This document shows, one piece after another, positions 10,185 through 23,996 of a DNA stretch of 64,000 bases; the stretch's first letter is position 1, and every line of letters begins with the position of its first letter. Made by a program: the position numbers and the translations under genes. The DNA is from Conus ventricosus (lineage: Eukaryota > Mollusca > Gastropoda > Neogastropoda > Conidae), in NCBI GenBank assembly GCA_018398815.1, contig CM031607.1, positions 80,394,232-80,458,231 of the forward strand, in the 5' to 3' direction. The notes under the pieces are model-generated. The model saw only the letters and a program-made list of their open reading frames with translations, was not told where the DNA came from and made no database searches.

Positions 10185-11066
10185 CTTTGTTTGGAAAGCA
10201 GCAGTATGCAGATGTGTTCATTCGTTTCTTCTTTGGAAATAAAAACCGATATGCTAAAAAATCATTAGTTTCTTGTGCTGCCAGTTATGGTGTGGTTCCT
10301 CTACTAAAGACATTCCATGTTTGTTTTTATATTCTTTTCGGACATAATCTAATCATAGAAACCGTCATGTGATTGGTTCAGTAGTTTTGACTGTAGCGCT
10401 TGTCACTGGGTACTTGAATGACGAAGCATGATTACAAACACTGGAAGGATAGCAACATTAATACGGTCAGCTAGCGAAAAACAAACAGTCGGTTCATTTT
10501 CGGAATTTTTGTTGCAATTCTCAAAATTGTACATTAGTATTCTTTTCGAAAGAAAAAGAAGAAGCAGAAGAGGAAAGAGAAGAAGGAAAAACAAACAACA
10601 AAACAAACAAACAAAAAAGAGCAGACAGCCACACACACAAATACGGGTATGTACAAAAATGTGTATACAGAACACACCCATACACCCATGGAGGCACAAG
10701 CACACACACGTATGCATACACGAATGTATGAGGGCATACACACACATGTAAATATGAAAGGGGTTGGAGGTGGGGGGTGGGGGCATTCTGGGATTGAATT
10801 CATATCTGAACCCATTGAGGCCATCAACAGAATGGTGGAGACATCACAGATAGTCACCCACACACTTAGGCCATTAAGTGAATGGTAGAGACATCACACA
10901 CAGACCCCACACACGCCCTTTCAACATCCTGAACAGGTACCCATGGGACAACCTGGCATACTGTCAGGACCCAGCGGAGACAATCCAGGACACTGAAACG
11001 TCAGAAATGAGACCAACGCAAGAGGAAAAAGCCTGAAAAATGTCTAGGAGCTAGCATCCGACTGCC

Positions 11067-11067
<1 letters not shown>
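10185..11067. other. Non-coding; CA-rich simple sequence at 10,630-10,750
   Basis: Degenerate CA/CATA repeat in the middle, otherwise unremarkable. Two similar phrases ('gaatggt' followed by 'gagacatcaca') at about 10,830 and 10,880 suggest a 50-bp imperfect duplication. Confidence 0.5.

Positions 11068-11098
<31 letters not shown>
11068..11098. repeat. Poly(C) tract
   Basis: 31 consecutive C, with a second C run at about 11,141-11,157. Confidence 0.95.
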
Positions 11099-11157
11099 AG
11101 CTCTTTGAGCAATAGCCTCAATGGGTCGGGGGTGAAGCCCTCCCCCCCCCCCCCCCC

Positions 11158-11729
11158 ACTCCCCTCGACTTGCTTGCTATTGAGAGTTTACTGTATAATC
11201 ATGCCATTGTGCATTCCAATTGTTGATGCATGCAGTCTTGTCAACGTTTCTCGCCAAGACTTTTTCCCCAGCCTTCAAAACATTTTTAACCTACAGATTT
11301 TTGACTGGTTGAGTTTGGAAGCGCTGGCAGAAGCGATGGCAAACGGAACTGATATGAAATGGTCAGGTTAGTGAACTTGAAACCTGATGGTCTTAACTTC
11401 CATATCACCCCCAAAGTTTCTCAGTAGATGTATGCAAATCTCAATACTGGCCCTGGAGACTTCTAAAAAGCCTGAATTCAGGCTAAAACCTGAAAAGTCT
11501 CGCGTTGAACGTCCTTAAGGGGTGGGATGTTACACCAGCATGTGCTTCCGTAAAGTTTATGTTAAAGTACAGTAGCCCTGACCCTACACTGTGTATATTT
11601 AACATCTTCGGGGAGTGGAAGTACTTGTTAAATGTGATCGTCAGATTGAAAAAAGACTAAGTTCTTCTCATGTGCAGTTTGAAGTTATCTTAAGTTCAAA
11701 ATTAATGTTTCCCTCCAACCATCCATTTT

Positions 11730-11767
<38 letters not shown>

Positions 11768-12753
11768 TCACACACTACACAGTGTACTAACACACACGCG
11801 TGCCCGTACACACACTCATAAACGCACACACTACACACACGCATGAGTGCGCGAGTGCGCACACACAGAAATGTGCCCGAGTATGCACACGCACATATAC
11901 ACAACCAAGCAACAACACTAACCACCCTAAAAAAAACACACACAAAAAACAACAACAACAAAAAAAACACCAACAGACACACCTCAAACACACACTCACA
12001 AAGTAGAAATTCATGCATTTATTAGTCTCAAGATCAAACGCAATGACTAAGCAACACAAGAAACTTCAAAACATAAAAAGTGCAGAGCTTTGCCAACAAA
12101 TAAAACCATGCAAATCAGATCAATTAATATGTGCATAAGTTGACCGAGACTCAAAACAAAACTCATATGAAAGGGTCAGCCAGCTGATCATTGGTTGTTG
12201 TTACACTTTTGTTTCTAGCAAGCAAGAAAAGCGTTCATTATTATGTTCATTATTATCTTATCAATGACGAGTCATGTAATGAAGAAGTACCGACACTGTC
12301 GAACAATACAGGCATACAGGCGTGTAACCGGTTGTGACGAGAACTAAATGAGCTCTTTTACAATGTGCACAATACTAATTCAAACGAGATGCAGGTGAGA
12401 GAGAGAGAGAGAGAGAGGGGCGTTCGGAGGGTGGGAAGGAAGGATATGACAGAGAGACAGGCATGAGGCTTGCACATCATGGACTCTAGCATCCACACTT
12501 ATGGACACACACACACACATGCACGCATCTACACACAAACCACACGTACGAATAAATATGACATGTAGAAGTTCACATGCATACACTCATGTATACACAT
12601 GCACATTGTCAATCTTTCACTTCCCCATTCACATGATCAATCGAAGTCTTTTATCCCCCACATACTTTTTTTGGTGGAAGTGGAGGACAGTGAAATGGGA
12701 GTTTAGTTTCATTACATGCCTTGCTTTCCTTTGACATCTGTCAATCAATCAAT
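11158..12753. other. Non-coding with CA-rich and GA-rich simple repeats
   Basis: A (CA)n cluster runs from about 11,733 to 11,905 and continues as A/C-rich sequence to 12,000. A (GA)n run lies near 12,397-12,420. The other bases hold no recognisable gene. Confidence 0.6.
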
Positions 12754-12960
12754 CAGCAGGAAGAACAGTCAGCGGAGCATGTGCTCCAAAAATGCCCATT
12801 ACATGAACTGCCAAGGAGAGAGGTATGGCCAACAGGGGCAGCTCTGATGACGAAACTCTAGGGCAATCTACAAGAGCTGGAGAAAACGGCATTATTTATC
12901 TTAAGGGTTGAACTGACCGTGCAGACCAAGGCATCGCAAAGAAGAACTACATGCCTTGCA
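12754..12960 (+). mobile_element. LINE 3'-end stub
   Basis: The plus strand reads EQSAEHVLQKCPLHELPRRE and then a segment with one in-frame stop, ending in ELTVQTKASQ. This is the Cys/His-rich C-terminus seen in many mollusc LINEs. A 5'-truncated insertion, dead. The (GA)n run that follows (about 13,014-13,060) may be its tail. Confidence 0.6.
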
Positions 12961-13010
12961 TCAAAAATATAGAGGGATGGGGAGATGGAGGGGAGGGGAA
13001 GGAGGTAAGT

Positions 13011-13013
<3 letters not shown>

Positions 13014-13060
<47 letters not shown>
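13014..13060. repeat. (GA)n microsatellite
   Basis: About 22 GA units in a purine-rich neighbourhood. Confidence 0.95.
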
Positions 13061-13064
<4 letters not shown>

Positions 13065-13570
13065 CATACAACAATTCATACCATAAAAAACAAATAAAAC
13101 TAGGCTATGCTGTGTACACTTTCTGCTTAGTTCACCGCAAACAGCCAATCAAAAAAAGCCAACAAAACCATAAACAAAAAATTCCATGCACTAAACAAAA
13201 CAAAACAAAACAAACAAACAAAAAATGAAAAAGACCAATTAGAGAATGTGTACAGCATGTTTCATTGCTTAGTTTGCCAGATAAAATTCCACACAAACTA
13301 GCAACTTATAAACTGCACAGACAAGGAGCTAAAAAAAACCAACATCAACAGCAACAGAAAGACATTCAACAGCAAAGACAGGTGGACAGGTGAGGTGAAA
13401 GAGTCGTGAATGGAGACAAAGGAAGTGGGGGAATATACTGAATCAAAATACGAGTTCAAATGGAAAGCAAAACAAAACTCTGTCAGGCATGACATCAAAG
13501 TAGGAAAAAACAAAACAAAAATAAAAGAGACACAGACAGACAAAGAGAAAAAGAGAGAGAGCAGCAAGAG

Positions 13571-13610
<40 letters not shown>

Positions 13611-13824
13611 AGAATGAGTACTTTCAATGCATTAAAGATCAGTGTCCTTGACACAAGCCTGCGAAGAAGATGGGCACAAAAACAGAACTTGTTTTTTTGG
13701 CTTTGAAACTTTTGATTAAGTAAACTATGACATTACAGCTGGTGGTGGTGGTGGTGGTAGTGTGTATGTGCATGTGTGTGATTCCAAAGTAAATGTGATG
13801 TGTCTATGACGTGTGTGTGTGTGT
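13061..13824. other. Non-coding with A-rich and GA-rich tracts
   Basis: AAAC-type repeats near 13,190-13,230, (GA)n at about 13,565-13,612, and a short (GGT)n at 13,740-13,760. No gene seen. Confidence 0.55.
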
Positions 13825-13881
13825 AAGATAAGATAATGTTGCTTATAGCCCAGCCGACCGCAAAGGGCCACATCAGGGCTG
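13825..13881 (-). mobile_element. Mini-element copy A
   Basis: First of three near-identical copies in the window of a unit of about 55 bp. Read on the minus strand it starts CAGCCCTGATGTGGCCC and ends in a TTATC-like tail. It is inserted inside (TG)n DNA, so the target duplication cannot be told from the microsatellite. The others are at 49,491-49,559 and 50,379-50,433. Confidence 0.65.
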
Positions 13882-13966
13882 GTGTGTGTGTGTGTGTAGT
13901 AGTAGTACTTTAATTTAACGTCTTTTCACAAACTATGTGATATTAGACAATTTGTGACTTTGGTGT

Positions 13967-14009
<43 letters not shown>

Positions 14010-15335
14010 ACATACAGGCAACACAAAAGCATGTTTCAAGCATTTTCTTTTTCTATTGTTAGTCTTTCTCTCCCTCCCTCTTAATAAGTGTGTTCTAATT
14101 CATCCTCCTCTATTGAAATTGGCATTCACCACAACTACAAGGATACCAACAGTATAGCAAATGACGCCAACACTCACATCCATGTCCATGCCAATTCAAC
14201 ATCACAGGTATAAAACTGACCTCGTTTTAACAACTGAAGAAAAAAGAAAAATGTTCAGAAAAACAAAAAGTAATGCCTAAGATTTCTTTCATTTTAGATC
14301 AAAAAGACTATATTCTTCAAATGACATCTTCCAAACAAGTTTATCAACATATGTAAGAGTTCTGACAAATGTGTTTACGAATGGAACCGTACAAGAAGAA
14401 GATGTCTGAATATATCCTGCTTCAATTTTCGATCTACTGCAGAACCCATTTTATCAATTGAACTAAAGGAACACATCTTGTTCCCTCGCTAAGTTGTGAA
14501 GCAACCACATGACACATTTCCAACACTCATGTGGCTAACAAAGCATCTAAACAGTTGAACCAGGTTTCTTTCACACAGGAAGCCCTTTGCAGCTAGCCAG
14601 TTTCATCTACTCAAATCACTATCCCTGTCAGCATTTTAAGAGAGACAGAGAGATAGGGAGAGACAGACAGAGACAGGTGGGGGTTGGGAGGTGGGGTGAG
14701 GGGAATAATTCTTAACAGACAATTCTCTATGCGCTTCCTGACATTGTTTTGCAAGATCTTCCACTTCTGTATAATGTACCTTTCATTTTCTTCTTTAAAA
14801 CAAAAAAAAGAAAAGATATTGTGCTGCAACACTTACTTGCTGTAATGTCACTCTCCAGTTTTTCTTCTTTTTTTTGTGACAAGAACCCCCATTCTGACCC
14901 CCACCCGTTCCAAATTGAAAAACAAAAAGTACAAATAAATGCTCTTCTGTTACATAAACGCCTGTCGTCTGTTCACTGGTGCTAATGCTGCACTATGCAA
15001 GTTATTAAGCCGCTACAGTTCGGCCAGTTGTTCAGCAATAGCTAGTTTCTTGGTCTACGTGTCCAGCCAGGCTTTCATCCCTAGTCAAGTCAGCCAACTT
15101 TTAATTCAGAGTTTGTTTCTCTCTGGCGTCCACCTCTGTTCTGATTTGGAACCCTTTAAGTCCTTCAGATGAGATAAACGGAAAACAAACAACAACAAAA
15201 AGTGCCTTAAGTATTCCCAAGCAATTAGAAATATGATATAAAACGGAAAAAAAAACAACAAACTTGCATGAACGTTAAGTTACTTTCTTTCCTTCAAAGA
15301 AGAGTAGACAAACAAGTGCCGTGGGATTGGTGCCA
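13882..15335. other. Non-coding; (TG)n at 13,966-14,004
   Basis: A (TG)n run, otherwise AT-rich sequence without a gene or recognised repeat. Confidence 0.5.
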
Positions 15336-15338
15336 ACC

Positions 15339-15408
15339 CCCCCCCCCCCTCATGTCCCCAGCAATCTCCTCACCCCCCCCCCCCCCAAAAAAAAAAAAAA
15401 AAAAAAAA
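15339..15408. repeat. Paired poly(C) runs and a poly(A) run
   Basis: C runs at about 15,339-15,349 and 15,374-15,386, the second directly followed by about 22 A. Confidence 0.9.
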
Positions 15409-15776
15409 TGAAAGTAACAATGGTATCATGTTTTGGCGCCTATCTTTATAATGGCACTAAACTCGGTCACATGTGCAAACATCTCACAATGGTGATCCGT
15501 AGAGTTCCATTCACGGAACACAGAAAATAATGAAGCACAGTGACTATTTCTTTTCTTAAGTAATTCAGTCTCCTTCATGCTGTACATGATTCACCATGTC
15601 AGTAAATATAGCCCCCAACTATACACAACACACTGTATCTGATCATGCGATAAATGTGGGATGGGAAATGAAAGGATTGAAAAAGCAGAGGGAAGCATCA
15701 TGCTGCATGGGAAGAGAGAAGATGGAAAGGGGGAAAAAGGAAGATAACACATTGAAGGGAGAAGGTGAAGAAAGAA

Positions 15777-15778
<2 letters not shown>
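15409..15778. other. Non-coding, purine-rich at the right end
   Basis: No gene. The right half is strongly purine-biased on the plus strand, which keeps long artefactual frames open. Confidence 0.5.
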
Positions 15779-15816
<38 letters not shown>

Positions 15817-16190
15817 GGAAAAAGTAAGGAAAAAGGGAAGGGAAGAGAAATGAAGGAAGAAAAGAAGAAGGGAATAAAAAACAAACAAAAAAAGGGAAAG
15901 AAAAGAGGGAAGAGTAACAGAAGGAACAGAAAAGAAGGGGAAAAAGAACTGAAGGGACGTAACAAGAGGGGAGGGGAAGAAAAGGGAAAGGAAGAGATGA
16001 AAGGGAAGAGAAGAGTGAGGGGGTGTGGGAAGAGAACAAAACAGAAGGCATGAAAAGGGACGGAGAAAAAAAAAAAAAAAGCAAAGCGAAGAAAGGAAAA
16101 GTTAAGAAATGACGCAAAGACGACGAAACAACAAGAAAGAAGACAGGAGAAAAGACCTACACCTACACCCAGACATGACAGGTTTGAAAG
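15779..16190. repeat. Poly(G)37 and long purine tract
   Basis: 37 G at 15,779-15,815 (one T follows), then about 370 bp almost all A and G. Such mirror-like purine tracts can form triplex DNA. The 202-codon minus frame across it is polypyrimidine translation and not a gene. Confidence 0.85.
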
Positions 16191-18800
16191 GTGAAACATG
16201 GGGTTCTAAACAACAACAACAACAAAGAAAACCTTCAATTCAGTCAACATGACACAATTCAGAGATCACAAGACTTTGACTCTACTGCAAAAGCGCACAG
16301 GTCAAAACTCCATGAAGGAGACCACAAAGCTTCACAGGCTTCTCTCAATGAACCAGAACCTTCGTCCGGTATGCATCTCAAAACTGCATTATAAACAAAT
16401 ACACAGAAACTGAAAGCCAAACATTGCAGGGCTGGGCAGGGCAGGAGGTGCAGGCAGCTTTCGGATTCATCTCCAAGATATTCATAAAGTGAGAAATTCT
16501 GCGAAATGGGTTTCACACTTGGAGGACGTTTTGTGGAAGAAAAAAAAAGGGAAAAGAGGGGGAAAGTTGATGAGCTGGGGTTGCAGAGGTGACAATGTGC
16601 CATGGGGAAAATAAGTGGGGATATCATCAGAGGGCATGACACCCCTAAGATCTGGCACGGCCTGGCTGAGGGTATCTTCACGAAGCAGCATGAAGATGAG
16701 GCTAAAAACTTCACCTAAAATCAGAACTCTGCTGATCCAAAACCACACCTGGTACTTTCCAAGAAGAAACAAAGTGAGTAGATCCCACTCCTTTCGTCCA
16801 TCTATGGTTTTAAAGACTACCACATTTTCAGCAAATCAACGCCACCAACATTCACCACAAATCTCACAACTCCTGTGGATCACAGTCAGTCCTTTCCATG
16901 ACAAAACCACAGCTGACAAAAACCATGGAGTGTTAAAAAAACAGTCAACTCTGGAACCATTCCGCTCATGAGAAAAAGGGTTAAAGATCACCCTCTGCTC
17001 AACATGAGCCAGGCCAAGAGCTATTAACCTAATGTGACCAACATCAAGATTAAATCTTGGAAATGTTTGTTAAAGCAGGGAGAGGGGTGCACTACAACTG
17101 ACAACGTGCCGAGAAAGTCCAGAAAAGCAGTCTTCTCACATGCAAATTCTGTTCTCGATACCCTGATCATTAAATTCATCAACCCATGACCACTTCATCT
17201 GTTCTTCACGCATGACTCTAGTATTTGTTTCGCTCACTAAATTTCTTGACAATGTCGAGGCCTTTCCTGCCAACATACAGAACTACAGAGTGCGAGGCGG
17301 ATTCACGAAAGGAGGGATGGGCCTGATGATGATGAATTCCAAGTTTTGACCAATCAAAGAGGATCGCTTTTTGCCATGTGCAAGTCAGTCAGTGCTCCCT
17401 TGTTTATACCAGAACATGCTTGGAAAGCTGGGAAAAACCAGGCCACTGACTGGATAATACGCTTGCCAACTATCTATGACTCCACTCGAAAAAAAAAATC
17501 AGAATTATCCCTCTTAGGATCTCATTTCTTCATGGAATGAGGGATAAGGCGACTTCAGCCAACAGAGCTCTGGAAAGTTCACATTGTGACTGAAAGCACA
17601 AAAGCAGAGTGGAAAAAGACACAGGGCATTTTTCCCCAAGCCTGACTTGATCTGCACAGTATGTTGGTGAGCTAGATTTCTGGCCTGGGCCTGAAATGTG
17701 GCACCACTACATCATGGAAAGGAAACCTTCCCTTGACAGACACAGGACACGTACCACCTCCCAGTGTACAGAAAACTTCAGTCACAAAGTGACCCACAGC
17801 CGCAACATCCAATGAGAGTGGAACCCATTCAGACAGCATCTTCATCAATGAACATCTCAACACAAGATGAAAACCACACACTAATAAAGAAGCATGGAAG
17901 CATTTTCATTTCAAATTGTGACACGGGCAGAGCTGAGTATTAATGTACAAAACACATAGCAACCATCTTCATTTCTGCAAAGTGGGGCAAATGTATCGAT
18001 ATACACACAAATAAATGCCATTTACAAAGCATGTTTGTTTAAGTGTAGATTCTATACCGTTCCACCGTAGACAGAGAAGGCAGAATTTTTTTTTCATTTC
18101 TTTTCCTTTTCAGCTTTGGTGCAGTTTAGCAACATATCTGGACATAGCATACAAAGACAAATCACCTCCGTAGTTATTATTCTACAACATGAATTTTTAC
18201 ATGATTCACTTTGAAACACTTTAACCTGGGAGTATTCTGGTGCTATCAGTTTCAGGTATTGATAGCTGCTGCAATGCTATGTCAAAAACACGGCTCACAA
18301 TGAAAAAGCCCACACCACAGAACAACATTTCATCTCTGTAAAATAAACGAGAGGGAGAGAACAAAAAGAAACCTGTTTAGATGTAGGTAATCCTCAAAAA
18401 CTCGTCTGATTAAAATCAGCAACAGCTGAAAAGAAACAACAACAACAAAAAATCAAATAAACTAAAACAGATGAAAACAGACTACAGAACGATGTCCATC
18501 TTGTCACCCAAAAAAAGCAAATACGAAAAACAACACCTCATTCCCAAAAAACAAGCAGAAAAAAGGAAAAAAAAACCCACATCACCATTACCAACAATGT
18601 TAAGAACAAAAGACAGAGGAACAAATAAAGCTATAATCATCAGGCCTCTTTCCAGAGGGGCGTCATGGTGAGTATGACAATGATCACCTGTCATTCTTCA
18701 CATACACTTTGTTTGGCTAAAGGACTTGGCACTTAGCATGCATGTTACCTTTACATGTCTACATGCATTACATCTATTTACATCATCTACACCATGAGTA
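16191..18800. other. Sequence without recognisable gene
   Basis: About 2.6 kb, moderately AT-rich. A 151-codon minus frame at 16,259-16,714 shows no domain. The region could be part of a very long LDLRAP1 3' UTR or intergenic; nothing in the sequence decides. Confidence 0.4.
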
Positions 18801-18989
18801 TGAGGAAGGACAGTGTGCGTGCATGTATGTGTGTGTGTTTATGTGTGTGTGTGTGATGTGTATGCGCATGTGCGTACATATGTATATGTTGTGTGTGTAT
18901 GTTTGTGCTTGTGTGTGTGTATGTGCATGTGCTTCTGTGTGTGTGTGTACACACACGCGCACGCCTGTGTGCGCATGAGTGTGTACGTG

Positions 18990-19025
<36 letters not shown>

Positions 19026-19095
19026 GTGGTTTGTGTGTGTGTGAGTATGTGCATGTGCATGTATTTGTGAGTGTGTGCACAAGTGTCTGTGTGTA
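18801..19095. repeat. Degenerate TG/TGCA-rich microsatellite
   Basis: About 300 bp of interrupted TG, TGTA and TGCA repeats. Open frames on both strands are low-complexity artefacts. Confidence 0.9.
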
Positions 19096-21918
19096 CAAAT
19101 GTTTTGAGGCAGTTGACTGCAAGTGATGTGCCGGGGGGAGGCGAGGGGGAGGGGGAAGTAGAGAGAAAGAGATGGAAGAAGTGCAGGAGTAAGGTGTGTT
19201 GTCAATGTCTCGAAGAAATACAGAGATTACCACATGCACAAAATTTAAAGATCACACATCTTTACATCGATCTTCTGTAACAAACACAAATCTTTTTGCT
19301 GGGAGGGATCACATGCTATACACCACAAACCCCCAAAGAATGGGCCGTACCCTTTCTTACTCTTAAGTATTCATAACATTAACAGGGTTCAGAACTGGAC
19401 AAAATAATATGACTAACGAAGGTGACATCAACCAGCTGCAAGTTTGCCGAAATAAGCTGAACCCCAACAGGGACGCAAACACAGACTGCCCATGTCAGCC
19501 TCTGCCAGTGAAAAGACAATGGGATGAGCTGAATTCATGGCCTGGCCTGAAGGCTGGGATGGACATGCGGCATTCTCAACAGGTTTACAGAATGACCAGA
19601 ACAAGCAGACAATGAAAAAGACACAAGATAAAGGGCATGATCAGAGAGAGAGAGAGAGCGATGGAAAAGAGGATATTATTGGCACAGAATTTCCAGTAGG
19701 AATGGAAACAAACTTACACTGAAAGAATCCTATCTCTTTGCATCCTTTTTACAGGGATTTCCAATCCAACTCAAGAAACAGAAGATTCGGATGTGTGCGC
19801 ACATGCACATATAAACACACACACACACACACGCACACACACATGAAACAAAAAACAACAACAAAAAACATAGGGTCATTAAGGCAAATCACACTACGGC
19901 ATGGATAGTTACTTCCAAGCTAGAGGGAAGAAAAGAAAAAGAAATGAAACCATGGAACAGAGGGGAGGAGGGTGGGGTGGAGAAATCGAAAATGGATGGA
20001 CAGAGGGTACCAAGATGGTACATGGAAAGAGATCTCTGTTAAACTTTCACACTGAAAAAAAAAGTGCCTTGTCTGGACTCCTTGAAGATAGAAACTCCTT
20101 GCGGAAAAAAAACATTTAAAAAATGCAACCTAAACATGACTTATCACTACAAAAGACACATAAGTGTCAAACTAGCCAATTTCAAATTAAAGTGTGAAAG
20201 GAGACTTATGAGAAGTCTCTTTCAAATAAGAATTAATACCAAAACCATGACCACAGATTTCTCAACAACGAAATTTTCAACTTTGTAGAGTTTGCTGGTT
20301 GATGATCAGCTGTTTTTACAAACAGATGCTCAGGGATTTACTTATAACATCCTTGGCAGCCATTAAAACTTTTTTTTCATATAAAGTTGGATGAGATTGA
20401 AAATAAAACATGCTGTTGACAGATAATGATGACAATGCATTTAGAGAATACTAAAATGGACATAACAAAACGGATGAAAATTAGACTGCACTGAACATGA
20501 CTGAAAACAAGGCAAAATGCAAATAAACACATGAAACAAGGTGCAGAGCAATGCTTACTGCAGATGCAACATAATACAGACCTGGAGTTTTCGATAAATG
20601 CTTTCTTCCATGTCACCAATAACACACATAAAAATGCACAAAACAGTACTCCCAATGAGGCATACAAGCTAACAAACAAACACGCACAAATATATTCATT
20701 TTTCCGTCAACAGCTGTCTGTGTAAGCATTGTTTTGTGCATTTTCATGTCTGGTACTTGTGATATTTGAAGAAAACATACTTGTCAAAAATTTACCTAGC
20801 TGTTTTGCACCAAAGAAGCGTTACTTGACTCCTTGTTTTCAGTTTATTTGTATTTTGGCTTGCTCAAAATTCGGTCAGGGGCTTTTATAAGCGTACTGTG
20901 CAAACTATTTGTGATTTCATACACCTTTCTTCTTGATAGATCACACATGATAATGTGAATGCCAACAGCACCATCTGTGACAGAAACAAATCTACAACTG
21001 ATTACACATTTCATCAAATACACAACTAACACCTGAGGCATGCACTATACAAAGACTGACTACGCAAAGATTGGCAACAGACTGTACCAAAGTGCAAATG
21101 GGATTTGACTGGCTGAGGTGGAGCTAGTGTTTTAATAATACTGTTTAAAAAAAAAAAAAAAATGAAACAAAATAAAACAAAACAAACCTTGTCCAGACAA
21201 AGCAAACGCTTGGACAAAAGTTAACATTTTTCAATACAAACTGAGCTGAAAGTAGCTTGGCTAATACAGGAAAAAAGGAGATTTCCTTCAATGCAAAAAA
21301 AAACAGGCAGAGATTTCGTGTAAAAAACAAACAACAAACAGGCTATAATCCATTTGGAGAGACACCTATCATTTAAATGTGATCCATGGACAGCAACTTG
21401 TACAGATAAAAAGATAATATGGTCCATAAATCCTTGCTCATGAACTCTTTCTCTCCTCTCCTCTCTCTCTCTCTCGCACAGACATACAACCTCCTTTCTT
21501 CGCACAAAACAGAGACCGCAGACAAAGCACATAAACCGGGTCATTCAAATGAAGATTTTGCGTGCTCAGTTTTAAAAAGCAATGCCAACTACTGCAACCA
21601 GTGACAGTAAGGAAAAAACTGCAACTTTCACTATCTGAAATGGTTGCACCATGGCACTGGATAAAATGGACCGTGTTGAAGAAGTGGATTCATCCCCTCC
21701 CCCATCCCCTTCCCCAGTTAAACACTACAGAGACAAAAACAAAGAGACAGGGAGGGGCTGAGGGGGCTGGAGGCATCAACAAATAACTTAAGTGAATCAA
21801 AGACATTACATAAGTAAGTGCAGTGCACATACTAAATACAAATCAAGGCAGCCTCCATGAACATTATATGTTAAATGGCGAAGGTTTCTTCAGGTAGGTT
21901 TCATGTCTCGCATGTTCA

Positions 21919-21919
<1 letters not shown>
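19096..21919. other. Sequence without recognisable gene
   Basis: Contains a short (CA)n near 19,817-19,842 and a minus-strand AATAAA at about 20,842. No domain or repeat family recognised. Confidence 0.4.

Positions 21920-21948
<29 letters not shown>
21920..21948. repeat. Poly(G) tract
   Basis: 29 consecutive G. Confidence 0.95.
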
Positions 21949-21952
<4 letters not shown>

Positions 21953-23052
21953 TTTCGACTGTCATGACAGCATGGGTAGACACTTCATGCCTTCATCCTT
22001 ACTATGAGGGGTCAATATACAGTTCTTGACAAGGAGGCAAGTTGGCTAAACAGATGCCATCATTCTGGCTGAACCCATTCAACCTGCTAGCAGCCTCCAA
22101 ATTCCTCTTCCACCATATCTGCCTTCAGAGTTCTCTCCTCATTTTGCAGCCTTGAAATGGAGTCAATCCACAAGTCAAGCCACTCTCTTGTTTTTTCTTT
22201 CTAAGCACATTTTGCTTTCTTTTGTTTTGGCAAAAAAAAAGCATTCGAGACATCATACCACTGGAAGAAGACGAAACACAGGAAGTTGTGGGCTCAAGCT
22301 GGCTTACAATGCCCATTAAATTGTCTCAAAAAACAATCCTAAGCATCAAAAACATCTTTTTAACAGTCTTCTCAGCTGAATGCTGAATACTTAAGAATTC
22401 TTTAATTTTAAGTGGAACTACCTTGTAGAGAAAACCATCACTTCTAAGACTATGTGTACAACAGTCCTGACCCTTTCCTTGCACGCTGTGAAGTGAGCGC
22501 TGGACCAGACACAGGGTGCTTTCACAACACACTGTCAGGCCAGGGCACTCACTGCCTTCTTCTTTTGGACACAGGGAACAAAACGGACATCCGACTTTAA
22601 AAACAAAAAAAAACCACGCCTTTCTTGTACAAGTTGTCCTTTCATTAGAAATTCTGGATTGAGTTCCCTGTGTCAAGATTTTTTTTGGATGAAACATCAG
22701 GTCTTCAATACTTAAGAGTCAATGGTTCAAGAAATGGACACAATTTTTTAATAAATTGAAAAAAGATCAAACGATGTCCTAACCTACTTGTCAATATTTA
22801 CAAAGCAACACCTATTTAATACAGGATTCAGGAACAACGCCACTTTCTGCATATTTCTCTCTTCACCAATTTTATCCTATGCTATCTGAACCTGCTGACA
22901 ACTTATCACTCTTTGACAGTTGTGGGCCCTGATCATTTCCATAAATAAATCTGTTCTAAAAAATCTTGGGGATGGGACAAACCATTGTTCTTGATCTATA
23001 ATGCGTGAAGAATGTCACTCGGTGTATGTGCAAATTGTGGGCTGTGAAAGCG

Positions 23053-23212
23053 GCCCTAAAAGCCATAATTGCTCACTTCCATCATTAAACCCCTGTTACG
23101 AACATCTAATGGCAACTGTTACTGTGGAAGAAGCCCTAAGAGCCATAATAATCGCTCGCTTCCATCATTAACCCCCTGTTAAGAACATCTAATGGCAACT
23201 GTTACTCTATTC
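23053..23212. repeat. 80-bp direct tandem duplication
   Basis: Two copies starting at 23,053 and 23,133, both with 'cttccatcattaa' and 'acatctaatggcaactgtta'. They differ by a few substitutions and a small indel. Located in the probable 3' UTR of LDLRAP1. Confidence 0.85.
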
Positions 23213-23275
23213 TTGTCCTTAACCAGCCCACAGTTCTGTCATCATTTCATCCTTCTTTCTTCTTCATTTTTTGGT

Positions 23276-23281
23276 TTTATT
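23276..23281 (-). promoter_or_regulatory. Candidate polyadenylation signal of LDLRAP1
   Basis: AATAAA on the minus strand about 715 nt beyond the stop codon. It is the first canonical hexamer I noticed in a sensible position, but others lie further downstream and no transcript end is visible. Confidence 0.3.
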
Positions 23282-23996
23282 GATGTGTATGGTTCAATGC
23301 TGGATGACAAAGGCAAAAGGCACTCCCAATACATCTTGTCTCAGCTAAGTGATGTCTCCTTCGCATGATGGTGTTGATGATGACGAAGCTGCCCTCTGCA
23401 ATGTCAATAGCATCTTCTAGACCAGTGGACCTGCTGTTCAAGCAAAAGATTTTATGCTTCAAAGTAACAGAGTGGTAGACCAAGTCCTTTCTCTGAGGCA
23501 TCTTTTCATCAAAGTCAAAACCATCTGTTTGTAGAATATACTGATAGGTACACAGCAGGTGTTGCTTGCAACACTGTTCAGCAGTCAATGGATGATGATA
23601 AGTGACTTGGTATATTTAACTTGGTGTTTAGCATCATATGAATCTTTCAAATATTGAACTTGGCAAAAAATAAATGTTGAAAAAAAACACCTTCCATCCA
23701 TCATTTTGATGCAGCTTTGAAGATGATGAACACAAAGCATCAATGCCCAAGATAAGGTTCATCCTCACAGCATTAGTCTTGTCACTTCCCTTGTAAGCGA
23801 ACAGCTGAGTTACCTTTTCTACCATCAACTACAATGTCAGTGAAGAAGAAAGCATGCACCTGCAGAATTCGACAAGTCATCAGCCCTGCATTATTCTTAG
23901 TTCACACTCAACACTGCTTGCATAAGTACGTTCTCACACATCCCACAAACACTGCGTATATTGCTGTCACACACCCCTAGCCATTCTTGGCCCCGT

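Larger units (their letters stand above)
21949..23996 (-). other. Probable LDLRAP1 3' UTR and downstream flank
   Basis: The part next to 23,996 must be transcribed as 3' UTR because the terminal exon has no intron after the stop. It holds the 80-bp duplication and a candidate poly(A) signal. Where the transcript ends is not visible. Confidence 0.5.

Noticed and set aside
15591..16199. 202-codon minus frame rich in Phe, Leu, Pro and Ser
   Set aside because: Polypyrimidine translation of a purine tract and a poly(G) run.
18783..19239. Long His/Thr and Cys/Val frames
   Set aside because: Translation of TG/CA microsatellites.
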